Source: Thraustochytrium sp. TN22 (lineage: Eukaryota; Sar; Bigyra; Thraustochytrida; Thraustochytriidae). Taken from it: a DNA stretch of 64,000 nucleotides. The notes under the pieces are model-generated. The model made no database searches. It saw only the letters and a program-made list of their open reading frames with translations, and was not told where the DNA came from. The stretch lies in assembly GCA_013306675.1 (NCBI GenBank), contig JABLUY010000057.1:62001-126000 (forward strand). Direction: 5' to 3'. Below, one piece after another: positions 30,813 through 41,494 of this stretch; the stretch's first letter is position 1, and the number at the start of each line of letters is the position of its first letter. Both the position numbers and the translations under genes were made by a program.

Positions 30813-33800
30813 ATGAAGGAGAACCTCAAGATCGTAACGCTTGTCCTGTCTTTCGTCGTTGCACGTCACGGTGTGAGTGCGCAATGCACGCCAACGTCAA
30901 CGGCCGACGCGCCAGCCTACCCGGATAGCTCAAGCGCCTTCAGCACCAGCGGCCTCATCGGCATGAGCTCCGCGACGGAGAACATTCAGCTGCGCTTCAC
31001 GCCCAACTCGCCGCCCGACGGCTGGGACGACCGCGCCGACTGCCCGCACGAAGCGTCCGGGCTTGTGGCCTGGGAAGACGCCGCTACCTGGGGCGGATCC
31101 GTGCCCGCCAGCGGCGACGACGTGACCCTGCCGGAGAATACCAAGGTGCTTGTGGGCGGCTGCTCCGTAGCCAGCGGCACGGTCTTCGGCACCATCACCA
31201 TCCCGGCCACCTCCGAGCTCATCTTCGCCGATGAGGACATCGAGTTCGCCACCACCGGCATGTCTGTCGAGGGCAAGCTCGTCATGGGCTCCGAAACCTG
31301 CCGCATCAACAGCAAGATCGTCGTCACGCTCCACGGCAGCCGCCCAAGCACAATCCCGGCCGCCGCCACGTACAAAGGCATCGTGGCCTCCGGCAGCGGC
31401 GTGCTGGACCTGCACGGCGCCATCTACCACCCGACGTGGACGCGGCTGGCGGCGACCGCCTCCCCGGGCGACACCGAGATCTTCCTCATGCACCGCGTCA
31501 ACTGGCAGCCCGGTCAGAGCGTCTTGCTTACCGGTACCGAGCTCAAGGACTCGCGCGACTGGCACCGCAACGAGGTGCGCACCGTCGCGTCCGTGGCCAT
31601 CAACGGCGAGTTCTCGCGCGTCACGCTCTCCGAGGCGCTCGACTACCGGCACTACGGCGGGCACGAGTACCAGGGCGAGGTGGGCCTGCTCTCGCGCAAC
31701 ATTGTCATTCAGGGCGACGAGGCCTCCGAGCCTACCGACGCGACGCCCGTGGCCTGCAGCGACTACTACTACGACTCCTACCCGTGCTACGACACGCACC
31801 TGACGGGCTTTGGCGGCCACACCATGGCGGCCGGGCCGGACGCCACGGCGCGCTTCGAGGGCGTCGAGCTCTACCGCATGGGCCAGACCAACGCGCTCGC
31901 GCGCTATCCGTACCACCTGCACTTGGTGGGCGAGGGCGGCTCGCGCTCGTACCTCAAGCACTCCAGCATGCACCACACCTTCTTCCGCTGCGCCACCATC
32001 CACGGCACCAACAACACGCTCATGCAGGACAACGTGGCGTACGACGCCATCGGCCAGTGCTACTACTCGGGCGAGGACGGCGACGAAGAGAACAACACGC
32101 TGGCGTTCAACCTGGCGGCGCACGTGCACTTCATCGGATACCCGCAGCGCGGCCTGGGCCAGTACATCTCCAACGTGTACAGCAACAGCACCTTCACCCA
32201 GCCGGCGGACTCGACGGCCAGTGGCTTTTACATCACCAACTCGCGCAACTCGTACGTTGGCAACGCGGCGTCAGGCGGCTACTCGGGCTTTGCTGTCGTG
32301 TACCTGTCATCGCCCATCATGAACGCGCGCGAGAGCCCGATTGTGCCGCACAGGCAGCCCTTTATCGAGTTCGACGGCAACTCGTGCCACTCGGCCGGCT
32401 GGTGGTGGCACAGCGCCGCCTGCATCTACGTCGGCGGCCAGCTGGAGCATGTCGACTCGACGACTGATGCGCTCGTCTACACGCCGGGCCGCGCTGCCAC
32501 GCGCGCGACGCGCTGCCTGGACAACCCGAGCTTGGCGTGCCCCCTGACCATGACCAACACCAAGATATTTCTGAGTCGCTGGGGGCTCAACAACTGGGGC
32601 AAGCGGTCCACCATCGACGGCCTCGAGGCTCACGACACAGTCCGGCCCGTGGCCGTCATCGGTTCGCACTACGTCACCAACATGCTCACAGAGTGCAGGA
32701 CGGGCTTCGTGCCGGAGGCGCCCGGCACCAAGTTTATCGAGACGCAATGGTTCAACTACCACGTTGGCTTCGAGTTTTACGACACATACCAGCGCCATGT
32801 AGTGGACGGCGTCACCTTTCGCAACTGCGGCGACTCCACCACGTCGGACCCGAGCCCAGTGTGGCGCTTCCTGACGCACTCAGACCGTTTCGTGCCGGGC
32901 TTCATCCAGGCCACGCTCAACGTTGTGTACGAGAATGTGGACAGGGCAGCGCTCGCGCTTCCATCTGTGCAGGACGAGCTCGCCATCAGCGGCTACCTGG
33001 CCAACTCCTTCGACGCGGACGGCTCCTTCTTTGGCTCATCCGCTTCGCCCAAGCAGATTGGGTCTGCTCGCGACGGCATCGAGTGGTGGCGCCTCGACGA
33101 CGACTGCATCATGCACGGCGACCTGTGGTACGAGTGCGAGTACGAGTCGCCGTACACGGGCAAGCCGCGACGCACCGCGAGCCTCACGGTTGTGTACAAC
33201 GACGAGACGGCCGAGGAGATCGCCAATGGACTGCGGTGTGGCAACGGTTATCCAGCTCCGTGCGATCGCCTCGGGTCGGCCATGCACCTTGGTCAAGACG
33301 GCGACCCCGAGGTGGTCGGCCTGCCCATCAAGGACAACGCCGTCATCACGGGGCCGGCCAATGGCTTGGGCTGGCTGCTGCTGTATACGGACGGCAGCCC
33401 GGCTAGCGCGCGCTTCGAGCTAGCACAGGTCGACGAGGATGATGTCGTGCTGGTTGCGCTGCCGTACCCGGCCGGCACGAGCTTCTCGGTGAGCTACAAG
33501 GCGGTGTACTGGTGCAACCCATCGTGGTGGTCGGCGTCGGCGGACCCGACGTTGTGTGAGCAGCCGTACACGGCGGTGGACTCGTTGCAAGCGGTCTTGG
33601 ACCGCAGCAAGGGTGACGCGTACTACTACTCGGCGGAGCGGCAGCTGCTCTTCTTCCGCATGATTCAGCAGCCGATCGCGCCGCTGGACTTCTCGCAGCC
33701 AGTCGCCTACCCGAACCTGGGCGCAGAGTACTATGAGCGTGCGGGCGTACGCTTCGCGCCTGACGTGTGGGGCGGTGGCATCTACGTGGAAGCGAGCGGC

Positions 33801-34910
33801 TGCACGCTGAGCTCGACCAACTCCCTGCACTGCGAGCCTGCCGAGTACTCGACCGCGAACATCTGTGACGAGTTTGACGCCTTTGAACCGGGCAGCTCGC
33901 CGGTGGCCTACGACGGCTGCCTCTTCGCCAACGGGCCGACGACGAGCTCGCCCACCACGGCGCCGACGACGAGGGCGCCCACCACGGCGCCCACCACGAG
34001 GGCGCCCACCATGGCGCCGACGACGAGGGCGCCCACCATGGCGCCGACCACGAGGGCGCCCACCATGGCGCCGACCACGAGGGCGCCCACCACGGCGCCG
34101 ACCACGAGGGCGCCCACCACGGCGCCGACCACGAGGGCGCCCACCATGGCGCCGACCACGAGGGCGCCCACCACGGCGCCGACCACGAGGGCGCCCACCA
34201 CGGCGCCGACCACGAGGGCGCCCACCACGGCGCCGACCACGAGGGCGCCCACCACGACGCCCACCACGAGGGCGCCCACCACGACGCCCACCACGAGGGC
34301 GCCCACCACGGCGCCGACCACGAGGTCGCCCACGTCTGCCCCGACCCCGCTCTTGTCTACAAAGGCACCATCCACGACTCCGACGACGCCCTCGCCCTCG
34401 CCCTCGCCGAGCGACTCATGCGAGGTAACGTTGAGCGCAGACCTGTACATCCAAGGCAGCAAGCTGGACCAGGTCTCCGCGTCGAGCATCGACGCGTGCG
34501 CGCAGGCGTGCACCACACACACGGAGTGCGGCATGTTCAACTATCAGGCCAGCAACAACCGGTGCAACCGGATGGTACGCGCGGACCATGTGGTGGTGCT
34601 CAAGTCGGGTTGGTCTTCGGGTATCATAACTTGCCCCGAAGAGGACTCCGTGCAGCGCAGCTGCAAGGCCACGTTCAAGAAGGAGGCCGACGGCGCCCCG
34701 ATCGCGACGCTGAGCGGCACGGAGGGCTGGAAGGCTTGCCAGCAGGCGTGCGCCACGGACTCTCTCTGCAAGTACTGGGGCTGGCGGAGCAACAACGGCA
34801 AGTCGTGCGACCTCTTCGAGTCCATCACGGGCTGGCATTCGACCTCGTACACGTCCTACATTGGCCCTGCGGACTGCGACGACCTGGACGACCCCGTCCT
34901 TGCGAGATAA
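30813..34910 (+). CDS. G8/beta-helix protein copy 3 (core group A), secreted, long Thr/Pro linker and PAN pair
   Basis: An intronless protein of 1,365 residues from ATG 30813. This start gives a clean signal peptide (MKENLKIVTLVLSF, cleavage near VSA-QC). The frame is open upstream but has no plausible leader. From the mature N-terminus to about residue 1036 it is nearly identical to copy 1, with scattered changes such as SVQDELAISGYLANS for SVSDYLAISGYLASS. The tail then differs completely. A linker of nine-residue TTAPTTRAP units (about 1040-1200) looks heavily O-glycosylated. It is followed by two cysteine-rich PAN-like modules: one with CGMFNYQASNNRCNRM and RADHVV (about 1203-1275), and one with WKACQQAC, YWGW and [11 protein letters not shown] (about 1284-1360). 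No membrane anchor is present, so it is secreted. Confidence 0.93.
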   Translation: MKENLKIVTLVLSFVVARHGVSAQCTPTSTADAPAYPDSSSAFSTSGLIGMSSATENIQLRFTPNSPPDGWDDRADCPHEASGLVAWEDAATWGGSVPASGDDVTLPENTKVLVGGCSVASGTVFGTITIPATSELIFADEDIEFATTGMSVEGKLVMGSETCRINSKIVVTLHGSRPSTIPAAATYKGIVASGSGVLDLHGAIYHPTWTRLAATASPGDTEIFLMHRVNWQPGQSVLLTGTELKDSRDWHRNEVRTVASVAINGEFSRVTLSEALDYRHYGGHEYQGEVGLLSRNIVIQGDEASEPTDATPVACSDYYYDSYPCYDTHLTGFGGHTMAAGPDATARFEGVELYRMGQTNALARYPYHLHLVGEGGSRSYLKHSSMHHTFFRCATIHGTNNTLMQDNVAYDAIGQCYYSGEDGDEENNTLAFNLAAHVHFIGYPQRGLGQYISNVYSNSTFTQPADSTASGFYITNSRNSYVGNAASGGYSGFAVVYLSSPIMNARESPIVPHRQPFIEFDGNSCHSAGWWWHSAACIYVGGQLEHVDSTTDALVYTPGRAATRATRCLDNPSLACPLTMTNTKIFLSRWGLNNWGKRSTIDGLEAHDTVRPVAVIGSHYVTNMLTECRTGFVPEAPGTKFIETQWFNYHVGFEFYDTYQRHVVDGVTFRNCGDSTTSDPSPVWRFLTHSDRFVPGFIQATLNVVYENVDRAALALPSVQDELAISGYLANSFDADGSFFGSSASPKQIGSARDGIEWWRLDDDCIMHGDLWYECEYESPYTGKPRRTASLTVVYNDETAEEIANGLRCGNGYPAPCDRLGSAMHLGQDGDPEVVGLPIKDNAVITGPANGLGWLLLYTDGSPASARFELAQVDEDDVVLVALPYPAGTSFSVSYKAVYWCNPSWWSASADPTLCEQPYTAVDSLQAVLDRSKGDAYYYSAERQLLFFRMIQQPIAPLDFSQPVAYPNLGAEYYERAGVRFAPDVWGGGIYVEASGCTLSSTNSLHCEPAEYSTANICDEFDAFEPGSSPVAYDGCLFANGPTTSSPTTAPTTRAPTTAPTTRAPTMAPTTRAPTMAPTTRAPTMAPTTRAPTTAPTTRAPTTAPTTRAPTMAPTTRAPTTAPTTRAPTTAPTTRAPTTAPTTRAPTTTPTTRAPTTTPTTRAPTTAPTTRSPTSAPTPLLSTKAPSTTPTTPSPSPSPSDSCEVTLSADLYIQGSKLDQVSASSIDACAQACTTHTECGMFNYQASNNRCNRMVRADHVVVLKSGWSSGIITCPEEDSVQRSCKATFKKEADGAPIATLSGTEGWKACQQACATDSLCKYWGWRSNNGKSCDLFESITGWHSTSYTSYIGPADCDDLDDPVLAR
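33945..34340 (+). repeat. 27-bp coding repeat (Thr/Pro linker of G8 copy 3)
   Basis: About fourteen 27-base units encode APTTRAPTT, with ATG/ACG and GAC/CCC variants. The array is in frame and uninterrupted, so length changes would alter only the stalk. Confidence 0.9.
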
Positions 34911-36120
34911 TTAGATGATGAGACTAACCCCCCAGCTGAGACTACTAGCCTACTAGCCTTTAGTTACACGTGACGCGGTTGCGGGCCTTGCGGCGAGATC
35001 GAGCGCGAGATCGAGATCACGCAAGCTCTCGGCGCGCGCACCAGCGAAAAGCTCAGTCAGGCTGTCTGCCAGTGGCCCCGGGCGGCGGCTGCTCTCTCTC
35101 AACAGGGCTCAGCAGGCGAGAGCCCGAGAGCTTCCTGGAAGGCAGGCACCACGCGCTCGGCCCCGGAGCCGATCTGCGCCGCGGCTGCAAGCTCTCCGCG
35201 CGCTGCGGCTGCCGTGCCAGTGAATCACAGGCCGCCCGAGACCGTTGCAGGCTTGCAGCTGCCACTGGCCGCGCTCCGATTCTTGAGAGAGCTTGAAGCT
35301 CGGCAGCGGCCGGAGCAGAGGCAGCAGATCCCAGCGCGTGCACACAGAGTCTCGAGAGCGACCTGAGCCTGGCGAGCAGCAAGCAGCCTGCCACCAACCA
35401 CCTGGCCGCCGACTCGGACTCGGAGGACCGCGGCAAACGACTCGGCCTCCGACCAGCGACCGCGCAACGGCGGCGCGCGCTCGCGGCTGGCCTGGCCAAC
35501 AACCTCGCGCGCCGCGCGCCGCGAGACTTGGAGGCCGACGCTGTCGCGCTGGTGCGGGAGGGCGCGCGCCGCCGCCGCGGTGGCGAAAGACCGCGGGCTG
35601 GCGCGGGCCGGCGAGCGGCGCGCCGCGGCGGCGTACGAGCGCGCGAGGGCGCACGAGACGGAGCGCGAGGCGACTCGGAGGGACCGCAAGGAGCCCTGGC
35701 GCTCGCGGGCGGCGACGAGCCGGGCGCAGATCTCGGAGGCCGCCCGGGGGGGGCGGGACTCGGAGCAGGGCAGGGCTGCGCACAGTCAGCGCGTGGGTGC
35801 ATGACCGCCGCGCGTGCGGGCGGCGCAGACCGAGACGAGGCCCGGCTCGGGCTGCACATACATGGGCGTGGGGACGTGGGACTTGCCGTCTGGGACGAAT
35901 CGGAAGCGGGCAGACAGACCGCCCGAGTCGGAGTCGGAGTCGGCCAGCCTGCCTGCCTGTGGCCTCGCAGACGCTCGGAGGCAGCTCGCCCGCCAGCGCG
36001 AGAGCCTGCGAGCCAAGTCGGGACGAGGCGAGCATGGACGAGTGGGTGGGCACCCGTCCATGGGGCAAGCAAGCTCGAGCTAGTTTCAAGTTAGATCTCT
36101 GGCACTGCACTCACTGCAAA

Positions 36121-36146
36121 GAAGTGACCCGACTACCGTCGGGCCG
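36121..36146 (+). promoter_or_regulatory. Conserved dyad CCGAC-N4-GTCGG upstream of G8 copy 4
   Basis: Arms at 36129-36133 and 36138-36142, preceded by GAAGTGAC. It is the partner of the element at 30423-30448, with two mismatches over 26 bases. It lies about 280 bases before ATG 36423. Confidence 0.45.
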
Positions 36147-36287
36147 ACGATGCTTTCAACGACGCTCCCCTCCCGGCGCGACTTCCGATGGCGACCTGTG
36201 CGGCGTCCTGGAGTCGAAGCAAGCCTGGTCTGCCCTTGGCTCGCCTCCGGTGCCTTAAAGAGCTTGGTGGCCGCAAGACTGCAGAGC

Positions 36288-36385
36288 GCGCAGCAGCAGG
36301 ATGCGCAGCAGCAGCTGGGCAGCAGCTGGGCAGCGGCTGGGCAGCAACAGCAGCAGCGGCAGCCGCAGCAGCCGCAGCAGCAGCA
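36288..36385 (+). repeat. CAG-rich trinucleotide repeat upstream of G8 copy 4
   Basis: Interrupted CAGCAG runs just before the chosen ATG 36423. If translation began at 36150 they would give a Gln-rich leader in front of the signal peptide, which is unlikely for a secreted protein. They are best read as 5' UTR. Confidence 0.7.
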
Positions 36386-36422
36386 AAATTCAAACCCAAA
36401 TCGGCACAGCCGAACCCGCAAC

Positions 36423-39400
36423 ATGAAGACGACTTCCACCGTCGTGGTGCTGGCACTGGCCATTGCACGTGCCGACGCACAATGTACGCCAGCGTCAACT
36501 AGCAGCGCGCCGGCCTACCCTGCCAGCTCCTCCGCCTTTAGCACGAGCGGACTTATTGGCATGGATGATGCCGCGGAGCTCGTGCAACTCCGCTTCACGC
36601 CCAACTCGCCCCCGGATGGCTGGGATGACAGCACCGACTGCCCGCACGAAGCATCTGGCCTGCTCGCCTGGGAGGATGCTGCAACCTGGGGAGGATCTGT
36701 GCCGACCAACGGCGCGGCCGTCACGCTGCCCGCCAACACCAAGGTGCTCGTGGGTGGCTGCTCTGTCGCCGCCGGCACTGTCTTTGACACCATCACCATC
36801 CCAGCCACCTCCGAGCTCATTTTCGCCGACGAGGACATCGAGTTCGCCACCACCGGCATGTCCGTCCAGGGCAAGCTCGTCATGGGCTCCGAGACCTGCC
36901 GCATCAACAGCAAGATTGTCGTCACGCTCCACGGTAGCCGGCCCGCCAGCCTGCCGGCCACAGCGACGTACAAGGGCATCGTAGCCTCGGGCAGCGGTGT
37001 GCTGGACCTGCACGGCGCCATCTACCATCCGACGTGGACGCGTCTCGCCGCGACGGCCTCGGCGGGCGACACCGAGATCTTCCTCATGCACCGCGTTAAC
37101 TGGCAGCCCGGCCAGAGCGTTGTGCTTACCAGTACCGAGCTCAAGGACGCGCGCGACTGGCACCGCAACGAGGTGCGGACCATTGCGGCCGTCGCCATCA
37201 ACGGCGCGTTCTCGCGCGTCACGCTCACCGAGGCACTCGACTACTCCCACCACGCGAGCACCAAGTTCCAGGGCGAGGTGGGTTTGCTCACGCGTAACAT
37301 CGTCATCCAGGGCGACGAGTCCTCCGAGCCTAGCGACACCACTCCGCTCGCCTGCAGCGACTCGACCTACTCCAGCTACCCGTGCGAGAACACCCACCTG
37401 ACGGGCTTTGGCGGCCACACCATGGCGGCCGGCTCCGATGCCACGGCACGCTTCGAGGGCGTCGAGCTCTACCGCATGGGCCAGACCAACGCCCTCGCGC
37501 GCTACCCGTACCACTTGCATCAGGTTTTTGAAGGTGGTTCGCGTTCGTACCTGAAGCACTCGAGCATGCATCACACCTTCTTCCGCTGCGCCACCATCCA
37601 TCGCACCAACGGCACTCTGATCCAGGACAACGTCGCCTACGACGCCATCGGCCAGTGCTACTACTCGGGCGAGGACGGCGACGAGGAGGACAACACCGTG
37701 GCCTTCAACCTGGCGGCCCACGTGCACTTCATCGGCTACCCGCAGCGCGGCGCCGCGCAGTACATCGACGACGTCTACAGCCATACAGATCTGATCCAGC
37801 CGGCTGACTCGACGGCCAGCGGCTTCTACATCACCAACACGCACAACTCGTACTACGGCAACGCCGCGTCGGGTGGCTACTCCGGCTTCGCCATCGTGCA
37901 CATGGCGAGTCCGATCATGAACGCCCGCGACAGTCCCATCGAGCCGCACAAGCGGCCCTTTGTCGAGTTCGACGGCAACTCGTGCCACTCGTCCGGCTGG
38001 TGGTGGGGCAGCGCCGCTTGCATCTACGTCGGCGGCACGCTGAAGCACGTCGACGACTCGAGCCTGGACCTCGTGTACAACCCGGGCCGGTCGTCAACGC
38101 GCGACACGCGGTGCGAGGATGACGCGAGCAAGGAGTGCCCGCTCGTGACGACCAACACCAAGGTGTTTCTCAGCCGCTGGGGGCTCAACAACTGGGGCCA
38201 GCGCTCCACGATCGACAGCCTCGAGGCCCACGACACGGTGCGCGCCATCGCGGTCCTCGGCTCCCACTTCATCACCAATATCCTCACCGAGTGCCGCACG
38301 GGGTTCACGCCAGAGAGCCCCGGCACCAAGTGGCTCGAGACGCAGTGGTTCAACTACCACGTTGGCTTCGAGTTCTACGACGTCTATCAGCGGCACGTGG
38401 TGGATGGCATTACCTTCCGCAACTGCGGCGACTCCACGACATACACGCCAAGCCCGGTGTGGCGCTTCCTGACGCACTCGGACCGCTACGTGCCGGGCTT
38501 CATCCAGGGCACGCTCAACGTGGTGTACGAGAACGTAGACCGCGATGCCTTTGCGCTCCCGTCGGTCCCGGACTACCTGTCCATCAGCGGCCACTTGGCC
38601 AACTCGTACGACGCGGACGGATCCTTCTTTGGAACCTCGGCCTCGCCCAAGACCATCGGGTCGGCGCGCGGCGGCATCGAATGGTGGCGCCTGGACGACG
38701 AGGGCTGCACCAAGCATGGCGACCTGTGGTACGAGTGCGAGTACGTCTCGCCGTACACGGGCAAACCGCGGCGCACGGCGAGCTTCACCGTGGTGCACGA
38801 CCAGGACATGGCGGACGACGTCAACAACGGTGTGCTATGCGGCAACGGCAACCAGATCCAGTGCGACCGCATCGGGTCGGTGATGCACCTGGGCCGCGAG
38901 GGCGACCCCGACGTGGTTGGCCTGCCCATCAAGAACAATGCCGTGCTCACTGGGCCGGCCAACGGCCTCGGCTGGCTGCTGCTTTACAATGACGGCAGCC
39001 CGGTGAGTGCCAAGTTCAACCTGGCGCAGATCGACGAGGACGACGTGCTGCTCCTCGCGATGCCCTACCCGGCCGGCACGAGCTTCTCGGTCAAGTACGT
39101 GGCAGCGTACTGGTGCAACCCGGCGTGGTGGTCGAGCGTGCCGACGGCGTGCGAGCACCCGTTCACGGCGGTGAGCTCGGTGCAAGAAGTCCTGGACAGC
39201 AACGGCGACGCGTACTACTACTCGACGTCGCGACAGTTGCTCTTTGTGCGCTTCGTGCAGCAAAAGATGGCGCCGCTCAGCTTCACACAGACGCCGGCGT
39301 ACGGCAACCTAGGCACGGCCTACTACGAGCGGTCGGGCGTGCGATTCGCACCAAACATGTGGGCCGGGCACTTGCAGGTGGACGCGAGCGGGTGCACGCT

Positions 39401-40301
39401 GAGCTCGAGCAACTCGCTGCACTGCGAGCCGACGACGTACTCGACGACGGGTATCTGCGACGAGTTCGACGCGTTTGCGACGGGCAGCTCTCCCGTGGCC
39501 TTTGACGGCTGTGTGGCGAGTGGGAGCACCCTGACCGCTGCGCCGACGACGCGCTCGCCCACGAAGGCTCCTACGCCATTCCCAACCACGCGCTCACCCA
39601 CCAAGGCTCCTACGCCGTACCCGACAACGCGCTCGCCTACCAAGGCTCCTACGCCGTACCCGACCACACGCTCACCCACCAAAGCTCCTACGCCTTACCC
39701 GACGACACGCTCCCCGACCAAGGCACCGACGCCGTACCCGACGACGCGCTCGCCGACGAGGGCGCCTACGCCGCTTCCTTCGGCGGCTCCTGAAGACGAC
39801 TCGTGCTCAATCGCGACGAGCCCGGACCTTTTCATCCAGGGGAGCAAGATCGACCAAATCACTGTGTCGAGCATCGAAGAGTGCGCCTCGGAGTGCATTG
39901 CGCACGGAAGTTGCGGCATGTTCAACTTCTACTTCAGGTCCAGTGGCAGTCATCGCTGCAACCGCATGGCGCGGGCCGACCATGTTGTCTCGCTCAAGAC
40001 GGGCTGGACTGCCGGTGTTATCACGTGCCCCGGCGACAGTGCAGTGCAACGCAACTGCAAGGCAGCGTCCAAGAAGGAAGTCATCGGGACTCCGATCGAG
40101 GAGCTCTCCGGCACGGCGAACTGGAAGGCTTGCCAGCTCGAATGTATCGCCAACCCCGACTGCCTGTACTGGGGCTGGGATAGCTACAACGGCAAACACT
40201 GCAACCTCTTTGCAGCCATTTCTGGCTACAACACGCAGAGTTACTCAGCCTACATCGGCCCTGCCGACTGCGATAACCTCGACGACCCGCTCCTGGCTTG
40301 A
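36423..40301 (+). CDS. G8/beta-helix protein copy 4 (core group B), secreted, PAN pair
   Basis: An intronless protein of 1,292 residues. ATG 36423 is chosen because it starts a typical signal peptide (MKTTSTVVVLALAIARADA before QCTP). G8 domain and beta-helix are as in the family, but with group B features: [13 protein letters not shown] near the N-terminus, [12 protein letters not shown] in place of YHLHLVGEGGSR, and [13 protein letters not shown]. The core ends at VAFDGC (about 1030). The linker (about 1036-1124) is built of [13 protein letters not shown] units. The tail (1128-1292) is a PAN pair with HRCNRMARADHVV and YWGWDSYNGKHC, ending IGPADCDNLDDPLLA. This tail is closest to copy 3, although the core belongs with copy 5. 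Likely secreted; glycan binding or cleavage is inferred from animal relatives only. Confidence 0.93.
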   Translation: MKTTSTVVVLALAIARADAQCTPASTSSAPAYPASSSAFSTSGLIGMDDAAELVQLRFTPNSPPDGWDDSTDCPHEASGLLAWEDAATWGGSVPTNGAAVTLPANTKVLVGGCSVAAGTVFDTITIPATSELIFADEDIEFATTGMSVQGKLVMGSETCRINSKIVVTLHGSRPASLPATATYKGIVASGSGVLDLHGAIYHPTWTRLAATASAGDTEIFLMHRVNWQPGQSVVLTSTELKDARDWHRNEVRTIAAVAINGAFSRVTLTEALDYSHHASTKFQGEVGLLTRNIVIQGDESSEPSDTTPLACSDSTYSSYPCENTHLTGFGGHTMAAGSDATARFEGVELYRMGQTNALARYPYHLHQVFEGGSRSYLKHSSMHHTFFRCATIHRTNGTLIQDNVAYDAIGQCYYSGEDGDEEDNTVAFNLAAHVHFIGYPQRGAAQYIDDVYSHTDLIQPADSTASGFYITNTHNSYYGNAASGGYSGFAIVHMASPIMNARDSPIEPHKRPFVEFDGNSCHSSGWWWGSAACIYVGGTLKHVDDSSLDLVYNPGRSSTRDTRCEDDASKECPLVTTNTKVFLSRWGLNNWGQRSTIDSLEAHDTVRAIAVLGSHFITNILTECRTGFTPESPGTKWLETQWFNYHVGFEFYDVYQRHVVDGITFRNCGDSTTYTPSPVWRFLTHSDRYVPGFIQGTLNVVYENVDRDAFALPSVPDYLSISGHLANSYDADGSFFGTSASPKTIGSARGGIEWWRLDDEGCTKHGDLWYECEYVSPYTGKPRRTASFTVVHDQDMADDVNNGVLCGNGNQIQCDRIGSVMHLGREGDPDVVGLPIKNNAVLTGPANGLGWLLLYNDGSPVSAKFNLAQIDEDDVLLLAMPYPAGTSFSVKYVAAYWCNPAWWSSVPTACEHPFTAVSSVQEVLDSNGDAYYYSTSRQLLFVRFVQQKMAPLSFTQTPAYGNLGTAYYERSGVRFAPNMWAGHLQVDASGCTLSSSNSLHCEPTTYSTTGICDEFDAFATGSSPVAFDGCVASGSTLTAAPTTRSPTKAPTPFPTTRSPTKAPTPYPTTRSPTKAPTPYPTTRSPTKAPTPYPTTRSPTKAPTPYPTTRSPTRAPTPLPSAAPEDDSCSIATSPDLFIQGSKIDQITVSSIEECASECIAHGSCGMFNFYFRSSGSHRCNRMARADHVVSLKTGWTAGVITCPGDSAVQRNCKAASKKEVIGTPIEELSGTANWKACQLECIANPDCLYWGWDSYNGKHCNLFAAISGYNTQSYSAYIGPADCDNLDDPLLA

Positions 40302-41494
40302 TGATAAACGTTAACTTACCGCACAACGTCTCGTGCAATGCTAGGATGCAGGGCAGGATGATTTTAGAGAAAAGCTTTTTTTTAGATGTCCTCACAGTCA
40401 GCTCTCGCTGCCCTCTTGGTCCTGGTAGCTGTTCCACAAGCTCCTTGGCTGCGCAGTGCCGGTGCGAGCCAGCCATCGTTACCAAGTGTGGAGACGCCGC
40501 CGGCGCTAGATTGTCCGCCTGCCTCACTGTCTGAGTCAGGCTCAGAGCCTTCGGACAAACCCGATCTCGCCCACTGCACCAAGCCGCCTGGCCGCCAGAC
40601 TTCGGCCATGGAGCTTCTCTCCAACTGCCCGCCGGGCGGGCGGCCGGTCCGGCCGGTGCATTGCCGCACGCTGCTCGTCGCGCCCGGCACATGTCGCTCG
40701 ACCCGCCTCCCCACTGCAAAGCGGCGAAGCCAGACCGCCTGCTCAAGACGCTGGTACCCGGTACCTGCAGCCTGACTCACACCATGGCTGGACTCGGCCT
40801 CGCCTCGTCGGCCGGGCTCGGGGTCGGAGTCGATCAAGCCTGCCAAAGTGCGTGCAAGCGAGCGGAGCAGCCATGGCCAGTGCACGCACGAGCTTGCTCC
40901 CAGTGCAGTGCGCATCATGGCCGCCCTCGCTCGTTCGAGTTGCCGGCCGCGGCCCGCCGGGCCCCGCCCACGCTCGCTCGCTCGCTCGCTCGCTCCCTCG
41001 CTCCAAGTCGCTCGTGATCGCTCGCTCGCTCACACATCGAGATGCGCGCTCAGAGGGGACTGGACACGGGTGTCTGGCCGTTTGCAAGATGGCGCCTCTG
41101 GCCCTGCGCGGGCGCGCGCTCGCCACGGTCGGCGGCGTCGGCGGGCGGACGGCGGACGGCGCCCTGCCAATGGACGCCCGCCAGGACCCGCCCGCGATCA
41201 CGAGCTTCGGCTCAGATCTGCTCCTCCCAGCCTGGACTGCAGTGGCAGTGGCGGCGAGGAGGGCGGCCGGCGCGCCACGCCACTGCGGCCCGGCTCGAGG
41301 CGGAAGACGCACGCAACGCCCCGGCTCCTGGCCCGCCGCCGGCCGCCGGCGGACCCCGAAGTCCCTGGCAAGGAGCGCCGCGGGGGTGGCTGGGCGCCAG
41401 GGGAAGCGTGGTGCGACGCACGAGCGCGGCGCGTGAAGTGCATGCGACTTCTCGGAGTGAGACGAGCAAAGACGAATCGCTAAGTATCGTAAAC
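40302..41494 (+). other. Intergenic spacer before G8 copy 5
   Basis: No gene is supported. It contains a CTCG run (about 40970-41000). The frame of copy 5 is open upstream to an ATG at 41042, but that stretch is low-complexity Arg/Pro/Ala and lacks a leader. Confidence 0.5.

Larger units (their letters stand above)
34911..36422 (+). other. Intergenic spacer before G8 copy 4
   Basis: No gene is supported. Overlapping low-complexity frames fill both strands. It includes GAGTCGGAGTCGG repeats near 35929-35944, the dyad at 36121 and a CAG-rich run at about 36288-36385. The frame of copy 4 is open back to an ATG at 36150 through the CAG run (poly-Gln). Confidence 0.5.

Noticed and set aside
33945-34340. 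CRISPR-like regular repeats
   Set aside because: The 27-bp units are contiguous, have no spacers and encode the Thr/Pro stalk of G8 copy 3 in frame.
36150-36422. An N-terminal extension of G8 copy 4 from ATG 36150
   Set aside because: It would place a poly-Gln stretch ahead of a clean signal peptide; all other copies start directly with the leader.
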